From Bacillota bacterium (GTDB taxonomy: Bacteria; Bacillota; Clostridia; Acetivibrionales; DSM-1351): a stretch of DNA of 64,000 bases. The notes below the pieces were generated by a model. The model saw nothing but the letters and a program-made list of their open reading frames with translations, was not told where the DNA came from and ran no database searches. Both the position numbers and the translations under genes were made by a program. Shown piece after piece: positions 57,031 through 64,000 of the stretch (position 1 is the first letter of the stretch; each line of letters begins with the position of its first letter). Where the stretch lies: NCBI GenBank assembly GCA_023444055.1, contig JAEZRV010000002.1, forward strand, positions 76,581 to 140,580, given 5' to 3'.

Positions 57031-57112
57031 AAAATATCAAATCAAAATTTTAACTCAAAATATATTTTTAAGTGTTTTTAGTCCCCTATAATTACTATTT
57101 ACTTTATACTTA

Positions 57113-58105
57113 CTATGGTCTGTTTAACTTTAATTTCTCAGCATTTTTCATATAATTGATAATAATTTCTCTAATACTATCAGAAATCTCCTTGTGACAA
57201 TCATGTAAGATATTGTTATGATTTGTATTTTTGATTATTATTTGTTTGCTGTTTGATGATAGCTCTAATAAGCTTTTTTGTGATTCACTCCATCCATAAA
57301 TATTGTATAACGAACTATCTGCAGTAATAATAGTTATTGGTAAATTTTTAATATCTAAGTGTTCAGACATCTTTAATGAAGTCGATAAAAAGGTTTTTCT
57401 CTCTTCTAGTATCATACGGTTATATAAGTTTTTAAAAAGCATTGCTTTTTCTAATTCACAAATATATTTGGGCAGTTTTTTAGTTCTATCAGCAAGACGA
57501 GGAATTAAATTAAATAAACAAGCTAATCTTATAATCCCTGTAAAATTTAAGAATTTGAAAATTAGTACCTCAAATTTAAAATTTAAATTTGATAATTTAT
57601 TTTTATCTGAATTAGAAAATTGAATAAAACGATATGGACCTGCGCCATCAATAATGACCATTCCTGCAACTTCAGACGGATACTTGTGTGCAAACAGGAG
57701 CGCCTCCATTAAACCTGATGAGTAAGCTACAAATACATAGGGTGGTTTTTCTCCAGCTTTCTCCAACAATCTTTTTAGGTCATAAGCTATTCGCTCTGTA
57801 TCTCTGGAAGTTTTGGAATATTCACTCCAACCATAGCCGGGTCTATCATATAGGCAAGTTCTCGTAAACTCTGATACTTTAGATTCTAATTTATAAAAAT
57901 CAGTGTACGGGCAAAGTGTTCCACATCCACTAGTCATTATCACAGTTGTTTTACCCTCTCCCCTACTTACTATATGCATTTTATGGTCATCAATCTTTAT
58001 TAATCTTCCAGGAGGAGTAAACTTGTGTTTTTCAGCATTTAACATTATATAATTATACATAGAACTAAAAACTAGGAATATTAACGGAAATATAGCTAAA
58101 TACAT
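57113..58105 (-). CDS. Membrane-anchored alpha/beta-hydrolase
   Basis: 330 residues from ATG at 58105 (GGAGGTAAAT before it), not the frame to 58138. One helix at 1-20, so it is bound to the membrane. The hydrolase domain has MTSGCGTL (oxyanion), CLYDRPGYGWS, YSSGLMEALLFAHKYP (nucleophile in AYSSGL) and a late His (NTNHNNILHD). Substrate unknown, perhaps lipid or ester. Single gene. Confidence 0.82.
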   Translation of the reverse strand: MYLAIFPLIFLVFSSMYNYIMLNAEKHKFTPPGRLIKIDDHKMHIVSRGEGKTTVIMTSGCGTLCPYTDFYKLESKVSEFTRTCLYDRPGYGWSEYSKTSRDTERIAYDLKRLLEKAGEKPPYVFVAYSSGLMEALLFAHKYPSEVAGMVIIDGAGPYRFIQFSNSDKNKLSNLNFKFEVLIFKFLNFTGIIRLACLFNLIPRLADRTKKLPKYICELEKAMLFKNLYNRMILEERKTFLSTSLKMSEHLDIKNLPITIITADSSLYNIYGWSESQKSLLELSSNSKQIIIKNTNHNNILHDCHKEISDSIREIIINYMKNAEKLKLNRP

Positions 58106-58297
58106 ATTTACCTCCACACCTGTAACACTGCACAACAATTTTGCAAAGAACTCAGTATATGCGCTAACTTTTTCAAGGCTGTAAAATCTTTTAAGAATAA
58201 TGCTTAAAATATTCTACTAATTAACATATAATCAAACTATTTACTTTATATGTTATATTATGTAAAACAACAAGTCAAGCCCTAGATCGAAGAAATG

Positions 58298-58384
58298 CTC
58301 AACTTCTCAATTAGGTACTTTCCAATGCAGTACATATTTTGTTTAACACTATGCACCATATCCTTTTCATCTAAAAAAGTTGAG
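58298..58384. repeat. CTCAACTTTC-type palindromic element, copy D (weak)
   Basis: CTCAACTT (58298-58305) has its partner AAGTTGAG at 58377-58384. The inner arms seen in A, B and C are largely lost. Confidence 0.45.
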
Positions 58385-58401
58385 TAAAAGATTAATTAAA
58401 A

Positions 58402-58499
58402 ATGGGCTGTTGAAAGATGGCCCTTAACAATTATATATTGTATCTGTTTTTTAACTGATACAATATATAACGTGTCAAGAATTGTTTTCAACAGCCCAT
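58402..58499. mobile_element. MITE-like hairpin with GGGCTGTTG ends (copy 2)
   Basis: ATGGGCTGTTGAAA (58402-58415) and its perfect complement (58486-58499) enclose a second perfect 13-bp stem TATATATTGTATC with a T-rich loop. The inner core matches the element at 20079, and the length is the same (97-98 bp). The ends differ slightly (TTGAAA against TTGCAAA). Confidence 0.75.
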
Positions 58500-58552
58500 G
58501 TTAATTAGTTTACTACTTTCTAATGTTTGATAATTAAAGTCTATTTTGATTT

Positions 58553-60142
58553 TTAAACAGGCAGCTTGTCAATATTTCCAAGCAAGAACTTCTTAACTGT
58601 TGCGAAGTCAATAGCATCAACACTACCGTCTTTATTAACATCAGCAAGCTTCATTCCATTCTTTCCTGGGAATGTGCTTATTTGTCCAACAAGATACTGT
58701 TTGATAAGTGCAAAGTCAAGAGCATCTACAGTGTTATCACCATTAACATCTCCATAAACTCCTGCATCAGTTCCTCCAACGAATGTAGTTACTGAGTTTG
58801 CAGGTAATGTTGCTGAAAAGCTTGTTCCATTAAGAGCTATATCTGCACCTGCAGCTAAATCCTGAGTTGATGAAGTTGTATATGGTTTAACTGATGCTGC
58901 TTCAAAACCATTTAAGTTATATGTAATTGATTGGCTGGATGAGCCATTATTCATAGCAACTACAGCGAACTTACCTGTTACTGGATCTTTGTATGCAGTC
59001 ACATATACACCTGATACTGGATTTTTTGTAGCTTCAAATCTAACCCATCCTGGTCTTATAAATCTTGAATATTGACCGATGGTAAAAAGTCTTTTAGCAA
59101 CTTTATAAGTTTTTGCATTCATGTCCATTTGAATTAGAGCTTCACCGTTCCATGTCTTATAACATGCACCCCACCAATATAGCCATGCATTTCCTTGAGG
59201 TACAGTCATAAAATCATGAACTTCCTTTGCCCATTTTAAGCCATTTGTAATTGTAAGATCATTGACATTCAAATCCGATACTTCTGTCATCCAAATTCCT
59301 TTTCCCTTTGACTTTGTAGTCTGAAGTGGAGTATAAGAATTACCATAATTATGGACACCTACAATATCTGTTCTTTTCACTGCAGTAGCATCATTTAAGC
59401 AGTCTATGGCTAACGATTCATTAAAATTCGAGTTTTCGCTCATAATAACCTTTGCTGTTATACCTGCATTATCAAAGGTAGGAACCAAATAGTCCTTCAT
59501 AAATGTTTTAAACTGAGCTGCTGTCCATTTACATGAAGAGTACGAAGTTTCAAGGTCAGGTTCATTTTGAATTCCGATATGAGTAATCTCAACACCAAAT
59601 TTTGATTTGTAGTTTTTTATATTTTCAGCTAAATAGGTAGCATAAGCCTGATACTTATCTGTTCTAAGAGATCCTCCTACAACTGAACCATTTGTTTTCA
59701 TCCATGCAGGCGGGCTCCAAACTGTATAAAGAACTTTCTTAATTCCATAATCTGACTGAATGGTTCTAATCATAGGTATCTGATCATCATTTGATTCTGT
59801 CCAGTCCCATGTCGTTTCAGATGGCTGCATAGTCTTATTAGGTCCGTCAGTTGCATTTCCCCATGTTCCGCCATCACCTAAAATTGAACGGAATATCGAA
59901 AAGCCTGCTCCTTTTTCTTGTGAAAATAGTAAGTCATATATCTCTTTTTGTTTAGTAGTTCCTAATAAAGCAATATCCTTTGATTGGTGGAAAGCTTCAG
60001 ATACACCAAACCCATCAATTGTCTGATATTCGGTGTTCCAATTAAGAGTGACCGTTGATGCTGCAAATGTATTTGTAGGTACAAACATTGTTACTACCAG
60101 CATTAATACTAGTACAAGGCAAGTAATACGATTTCTTTTCAT
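58553..60142 (-). CDS. Secreted GH30 xylanase with C-terminal type I dockerin
   Basis: 529 residues. Signal peptide (residues 1-28). The GH30 barrel with acid/base Glu194 (IGIQNEPD) and nucleophile Glu287 (WMTEVSD), plus a side beta domain to about 455, resembles the GH30 subfamily 8 glucuronoxylanases or related arabinoxylanases. The dockerin (about 466-529) has two calcium loops DVNGDNTVDALD and DVNKDGSVDAID. It cleaves xylan outside the cell on a cellulosome scaffold. CAGGAGG lies before the ATG. Beside the GH9 gene. Confidence 0.93.
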   Translation of the reverse strand: MKRNRITCLVLVLMLVVTMFVPTNTFAASTVTLNWNTEYQTIDGFGVSEAFHQSKDIALLGTTKQKEIYDLLFSQEKGAGFSIFRSILGDGGTWGNATDGPNKTMQPSETTWDWTESNDDQIPMIRTIQSDYGIKKVLYTVWSPPAWMKTNGSVVGGSLRTDKYQAYATYLAENIKNYKSKFGVEITHIGIQNEPDLETSYSSCKWTAAQFKTFMKDYLVPTFDNAGITAKVIMSENSNFNESLAIDCLNDATAVKRTDIVGVHNYGNSYTPLQTTKSKGKGIWMTEVSDLNVNDLTITNGLKWAKEVHDFMTVPQGNAWLYWWGACYKTWNGEALIQMDMNAKTYKVAKRLFTIGQYSRFIRPGWVRFEATKNPVSGVYVTAYKDPVTGKFAVVAMNNGSSSQSITYNLNGFEAASVKPYTTSSTQDLAAGADIALNGTSFSATLPANSVTTFVGGTDAGVYGDVNGDNTVDALDFALIKQYLVGQISTFPGKNGMKLADVNKDGSVDAIDFATVKKFLLGNIDKLPV

Positions 60143-60182
60143 AATAAAAAACCCTCCTGTTCAAAATATAAGTCATTAATAC

Positions 60183-60332
60183 CTCAACTTTCCTAAATAA
60201 AGTCCATCTGTATTCAAACTTATCAATGGTTTGCTACTAATATTTAGTTTTAAGTTGACTATCAGTAATTATCTGATGTAACTTTCCATTTTATAAGTTT
60301 GAACACATACAATTTTAGCTTAAAAAGTTGAG
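60183..60332. repeat. CTCAACTTTC-type palindromic element, copy C
   Basis: The outer arms CTCAACTTTC (60183-60192) and AAAGTTGAG (60324-60332). The inner arms TTCAAACTTATCAATGG and CCATTTTATAAGTTTGAA match those of copies A and B. It sits between the GH30 start and the GH9 end. Confidence 0.75.
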
Positions 60333-60367
60333 TTAAATAAGTATTCCCCACTTATTTTAATAAAGCT

Positions 60368-62557
60368 TTATTTTGGTAATGATGTTATATTGCCTATCAA
60401 ATAACTTTTTAAAGTTGCAAAGTCAATTGCATTAACATCACCATCAGCATTTACATCAGCTGCTGACAAATTCACATTATCAGGTTTATCACCTAATAAT
60501 ATTTTCTTCAATAATGCAAAGTCAATTGCATCAATACTACCGTCATCATTTAAATCACCATATTTAATTTCAGGAGTACCTTCACCTGGCTCTTCACCAT
60601 ATAGTAGCTTGCCATTGTCATATACAGGAATATATGGTGACAATCCTTTAAATGATGTAGCCTCATAGTCTGGAGGACCACTTAAATTTTGATAAGACCA
60701 GTCATTTTCATTTGAACCAATATTCATGTCTTTATACTTTATTTGTACAGTCGCATCTTTTTCGCACATTTCCCACTCAGTAGGCATAAGCTTTGTTCCT
60801 GTAAAATCAACAGTAAAGTAATAAATATTATCTTTATATTGCTTGAGTCCGATTAGCTTAGCGCCCTGATTATCTAATAGTTTTAATTCAACATCATCCA
60901 AGCCTTTTCCAGCCTCAAATAATTCTGAAAGATCCATATAATAACGAGCAGAAAGTTTATCTTTCATTGTAGGTGGCCATGAAGAACGGTTGTTAATCTG
61001 GAACATGATATTTGTTGCTCCGTAGCCTTCATAAATTATCCACGCTCTACAAAAATACTCAACTATATCATCCTGTGGATCTCTAAAATCTTCAGGCTTA
61101 GGCCAGTTTTCTAGAGGAGCACCTCCATACATATCATACATTTTAGCTAAAGAACCAACAAAACCAGCATTATAGTCAGTTGCTACTTCATTTAGCATAT
61201 AGTCCTTAACATCATCTTTCCATGCGTCATTTGAGCCAGGACCCCCAACCAGCGCACCATATAGAATATGTCTATGATAGCTAGGTGTTTCAAGCTGGCT
61301 TGTCCAAGAGCCATGAGCAGTTCTATGATGTGGATGCACTGGTGCATTCTCACCAAATCCAACTACATAACTGCCACCTCGTGGATTGTCCCCCAATGCA
61401 TAGTTTACTTGCTTTTCAGCAAAATCATTGTATTTCTGCTTTTTAGCTGCTGTACATACAGTATCATCATCAGACCATACAAATGCTAAAAAGGCTGCTG
61501 TTGTTGCATAACGTAATGAACCCCATTGTGAAAGCCAAGCTAAACCGCCTGGAGTATATGTAATACTTCCATCTGGCATCCAAGAATCTAAGTTCTTTTC
61601 AACAACCTTTATGTATTCAGGATCCTTTGTTATCTGAGCAAGCTTAAGTCCTGCACCATAGCTAACATCATCCCAACAGTGGGTATGTCCGCCTCCTAAT
61701 TTTGTTGGAGGCAATATTTCTTTAGCTTTATCAAGGTAAGTTGAATCATTAGTCTTTATGTACAACCAAATAGCACCCCAAGCTAAGTCATCAATATAGC
61801 CACCTGATGGATATAGCGTATCAAGAGGATTCTTTCCTCTGTATTTATCACCAAAAGCAAAAATTTGCTTAGCATGTTTTAAACATTTTTCTGCATATTC
61901 AGGATCTGTTTTTTCAAAAATAAGAGATGCGATGGCTAAAGAAGCGGCAGTTGATCCTGCAACATCAGAACCAGGAGTTTGAGCATTCAGTACGAAAGAT
62001 TTTCTATCTGTCATATAATCCAGCATCTCATGAGCTACCCAAACAGAGTGGTCAGACTCATTATATCCACACATGTAATATAACACTTCAGGACTTGGAT
62101 TTGCTTTTATAAAGAAGTCAGTAGCCCATTTAATTTCATCCAAAATATCGTCTATTTGTCCTGACTTTTCAAATGCATCACGATATTCGTATACAGCCCA
62201 TCCTAATTGACCTGCAGCATATGACATAGGATGCGTAAATTTGATACCATCACCGGCATCTGCCCAACCACCAGTTAAATCAAGGCCAACATCTTTACCG
62301 TCGTTCATAGCTGCATCAGTTCGGTAAGGTAAAACATAATCATCAGGTAAGTCTCCTAGGCGATTTGCCTTGTAAAAGAGAATAGCTTTTTGCATTGCTT
62401 CACCGTAACTGTAATAAGAATCCCCTGTACGTGGTGAACTAGCAGATTGTGTAACTGGAACATAAGCAAACAAAGTCAACACTAAAGAAGTCACAAGTAT
62501 AAATGCAGTTGACCGGAAAAATTTCTTGTGTGGAATCCCACATTTCAATTTCTCCAT
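60368..62557 (-). CDS. Secreted GH9 cellulase with CBM3c-like module and type I dockerin
   Basis: 729 residues. Signal peptide ending near SAS (residue 40). The GH9 domain has [12 protein letters not shown] with Asp100 and Asp103 (base), [11 protein letters not shown], and the late acid in [12 protein letters not shown]. About 500-650 is a CBM3c-like module that helps processivity. The dockerin is at about 665-729 ([24 protein letters not shown]). The layout is the processive endoglucanase theme of cellulosomes. The leader L3 lies 150 bases upstream. GGGGGAG lies before the ATG. Confidence 0.93.
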   Translation of the reverse strand: MEKLKCGIPHKKFFRSTAFILVTSLVLTLFAYVPVTQSASSPRTGDSYYSYGEAMQKAILFYKANRLGDLPDDYVLPYRTDAAMNDGKDVGLDLTGGWADAGDGIKFTHPMSYAAGQLGWAVYEYRDAFEKSGQIDDILDEIKWATDFFIKANPSPEVLYYMCGYNESDHSVWVAHEMLDYMTDRKSFVLNAQTPGSDVAGSTAASLAIASLIFEKTDPEYAEKCLKHAKQIFAFGDKYRGKNPLDTLYPSGGYIDDLAWGAIWLYIKTNDSTYLDKAKEILPPTKLGGGHTHCWDDVSYGAGLKLAQITKDPEYIKVVEKNLDSWMPDGSITYTPGGLAWLSQWGSLRYATTAAFLAFVWSDDDTVCTAAKKQKYNDFAEKQVNYALGDNPRGGSYVVGFGENAPVHPHHRTAHGSWTSQLETPSYHRHILYGALVGGPGSNDAWKDDVKDYMLNEVATDYNAGFVGSLAKMYDMYGGAPLENWPKPEDFRDPQDDIVEYFCRAWIIYEGYGATNIMFQINNRSSWPPTMKDKLSARYYMDLSELFEAGKGLDDVELKLLDNQGAKLIGLKQYKDNIYYFTVDFTGTKLMPTEWEMCEKDATVQIKYKDMNIGSNENDWSYQNLSGPPDYEATSFKGLSPYIPVYDNGKLLYGEEPGEGTPEIKYGDLNDDGSIDAIDFALLKKILLGDKPDNVNLSAADVNADGDVNAIDFATLKSYLIGNITSLPK

Positions 62558-63163
62558 AATTTTTATCTCCCCCTTTTATTCTATTTTTTATTGCAAAATG
62601 TAAATTTTGTAATAATCTTATTAATATAATCTTTTGTTAGATAAGTGTAATAGTAATGATTTGAGTATAACTTTACGAAGTTATTTTATTCTTGTAATGT
62701 AAATCTATTATTATGTCCATGTCCCACATATTCTACACAAAACCACATGACAGAAATGACATGGACTCGGCACCTACTTTAAATGTATTAGTAATTTCTT
62801 TCAACCTTAAATCTCCATTTAATTATACAATGTAGCAAGTATTCTGTACAGGCTAATCTTACAGGATACATTAATGCTTAAGTGAACTAAATTCATTAAA
62901 AAACAAAAATTTAGTTCGTATGTTTTTCTGGATAAATAATGCTTTAATTGGTAATAATACCTATTATAAAATGCGTGATTCAAAGTAAATTTTGTTACGT
63001 TAAATCAAAAGTTCTTTCAAAACTAATAATTATACGCTAACAATAAATTTAGCAGAACTATGGTTACACATGTTATACATGTTATACATGATTAAACGTG
63101 CTGATATAAGAAAAGGGAAACGTCTAATAAAATTTTCTAAATTTTATTAGACAGGGTGATTTT
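62558..63163. other. 606-base gap before the prenyltransferase gene
   Basis: Holds leader element L3 (about 62708-62800) and, near 63062-63090, a short direct repeat of GTTATACAT. The GH9 gene promoter should lie to the right of L3 but is not clear. No open frame with a ribosome site. Confidence 0.5.
62708..62800 (-). promoter_or_regulatory. Leader element L3 with covaried hairpin
   Basis: Minus strand: GTTGAAAGAAAT, GTAGGTGCCGAG, then an ATG at 62762 opening a 9-codon frame MSFLSCGFV that ends at 62733. The arms GTCCATGTC (62758-62766) and GACATGGAC (62715-62723) differ from L1/L2 at matched positions so that pairing is kept. It precedes the GH9 gene. Confidence 0.65.
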
Positions 63164-63811
63164 ATGAGAATACCTGAACATATAGGAATTATTCCAGATG
63201 GAAATAGGCGATGGGCTGTTTCAAAAGGAATGGGAAAAGAAAATGGATATGCAACCGGGCTTGAACCCGGATTAGCTGTTTTTAAACTATGTGAACAAAT
63301 TGGAGTTAAAGAAATAACCTATTACGGCTTTACTATAGACAATAATAAACGTCCTATTACACAGAGACAAGCTTTCACCGAGGCTTGCGTAAATGCTGTT
63401 AAAATGCTTTCTAAGGAAAATGCTTCATTATTAGTAGTTGGAAATAGCGAATCAAGAATGTTTCCAAATGAACTAATTAGCTATACCACTAGAAGAACCT
63501 TTGGCAACGGGGGAATTAAGGTTAATTTCCTTGTTAACTATGGTTGGGAATGGGATTTAGGGCACTTGATAACAGCTAGTTCAGGAGCTAAAAGAACAAA
63601 TATAATGAGTAGCATGAAGTCATCTGATATTTCAAGAATTGATTTGATTATCCGCTGGGGTGGTAGAAGGCGATTAAGCGGCTTTTTACCAGTACAATCC
63701 ATTTATGCGGATTTCTATGTTGTTGATGATTATTGGCCTGATTTTCAACCTAGTCATTTCTATTCAGCTTTAGAGTGGTATGATCGACAAGATATTACAC
63801 TTGGGGGGTAA
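63164..63811 (+). CDS. Divergent cis-prenyltransferase (undecaprenyl-diphosphate-synthase family)
   Basis: 215 residues. Start HIGIIPDGNRRWAVSKG (phosphate and Asp motif). The basic motif reads IIRWGGRRRLSGFLPVQS, in place of the usual RxSGExRxSNF, and the late Glu of the metal site is replaced by Asp (YADFYV). About 30 residues shorter than normal enzymes. It probably makes a polyprenyl diphosphate of unknown length or is a second, special paralogue. AGGGTG lies before the ATG. Confidence 0.75.
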   Translation: MRIPEHIGIIPDGNRRWAVSKGMGKENGYATGLEPGLAVFKLCEQIGVKEITYYGFTIDNNKRPITQRQAFTEACVNAVKMLSKENASLLVVGNSESRMFPNELISYTTRRTFGNGGIKVNFLVNYGWEWDLGHLITASSGAKRTNIMSSMKSSDISRIDLIIRWGGRRRLSGFLPVQSIYADFYVVDDYWPDFQPSHFYSALEWYDRQDITLGG

Positions 63812-63862
63812 CAGCATAAGCTGGCAAGTCAACATTGCTTATGTTAACTAAGCTGTAAAATT

Positions 63863-63876
63863 GGACTGTTGCAAAA
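63863..63876. mobile_element. IS/MITE end at the window edge
   Basis: GGACTGTTGCAAAA with GGCAAGTCAACA 40 bases earlier (63823), as at 21789-21829. The following 120 bases have no frame. A complete element may begin here and continue beyond the window. Confidence 0.5.
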
Positions 63877-64000
63877 AAATATGATATATCAACGGTAAAC
63901 TGCTTAAATAGTACTCCCGTGCAGTATATATCTATGGCTAGCTCACGAAATTGACGCTGAAATAGTTGCGGTTCAGAACAAGCACTTCCGCCGACCGTAT

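Larger units (their letters stand above)
58106..58552. other. 447-base intergenic region with two repeat elements
   Basis: Contains the weak palindrome copy D (58298-58384, arms CTCAACTT/AAGTTGAG) and the MITE-like hairpin (58402-58499). No gene. The second hairpin may also end transcription of the GH30 gene at 58553. Confidence 0.6.

Noticed and set aside
56881..57081. Plus-strand frame with TPNF repeats
   Set aside because: It follows the 12-bp DNA repeat, has no ribosome site and no conserved features. It lies in the promoter gap of the iron-sulfur gene.

Overview
The window looks like chromosome from a low-GC, mesophilic, cellulosome-producing Clostridium (C. cellulolyticum / C. cellulovorans type). 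Two secreted glycoside hydrolases (GH30 and GH9) end in type I dockerins whose calcium loops carry Ala-Leu or Ala-Ile at the cohesin-contact positions. Shine-Dalgarno sites are strong, intergenic DNA is AT-rich, and there are anaerobe markers (rubrerythrin, a C_GCAxxG_C_C redox protein, an oxalate/formate-type transporter). No rRNA, CRISPR array or intact prophage was seen. Most genes are on the minus strand.

Layout. 0-8.6 kb: a rhomboid-TPR protease, a DegS/DegU-type two-component pair, two tRNA-Lys(CTT) genes under a consensus promoter, small nuclease genes (PIN/NYN, DEDDh exonuclease, GIY-YIG), a cyclase-family hydrolase whose 3' end is repeated in tandem, and a PAP2 phosphatase. 8.7-24.5 kb: housekeeping and redox genes (rubrerythrin, thioesterase, azoreductase, flavodoxin/PNPOx fusion), a secreted kelch protein, a PocR-PAS histidine kinase, recQ, cvfB, an OFA transporter, rnz and a DbpA-like helicase. 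24.6-38.8 kb: accessory genes, including a low-complexity AELK-repeat protein, a BspA-type LRR protein, lipoproteins, GNAT enzymes (one frameshifted), hydrolases and a GyrI-like fusion protein.

38.8-52.2 kb is the most interesting part. A three-gene minus-strand cluster encodes a KTSC-like protein, an AAA_13 ATPase with a CPYC motif, and a tyrosine-recombinase-fold protein without its catalytic residues. An SOS cassette follows: a Y-family polymerase behind two LexA boxes, a small conserved protein and an SRAP/HMCES peptidase. Converging on it is a translationally coupled pair, a RecQ helicase fused to a phosphoribosyltransferase domain and a DprA-family protein. An ACT-ACT-metallo-beta-lactamase protein and an SPL-like radical SAM protein come next. 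Four proteins here carry QxxLF sliding-clamp-type motifs.

52.3-64 kb: an SDR, a remnant of a class IIC group II intron beside an intrinsic terminator, a secreted TPR protein, redox genes, the GH30 and GH9 cellulosomal enzymes, and a divergent cis-prenyltransferase.

Four dispersed repeat families run through the intergenic DNA. (1) A roughly 90-bp leader element with a Shine-Dalgarno site, a mini-ORF starting M(P/S)FL and a covarying hairpin lies in front of unrelated genes. (2) Palindromes have CTCAACTTTC ends. (3) MITE-like hairpins and solo ends match GGGRCTGTTGCAAAA. (4) Local tandem repeats have periods of 12, 15, 21, 41/42 and 52 bp. The leader element is the best candidate for an undescribed regulatory RNA or mobile cassette. 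The RecQ-PRTase/DprA pair and the AAA_13 cluster are the best candidates for undescribed DNA-handling or defence systems.
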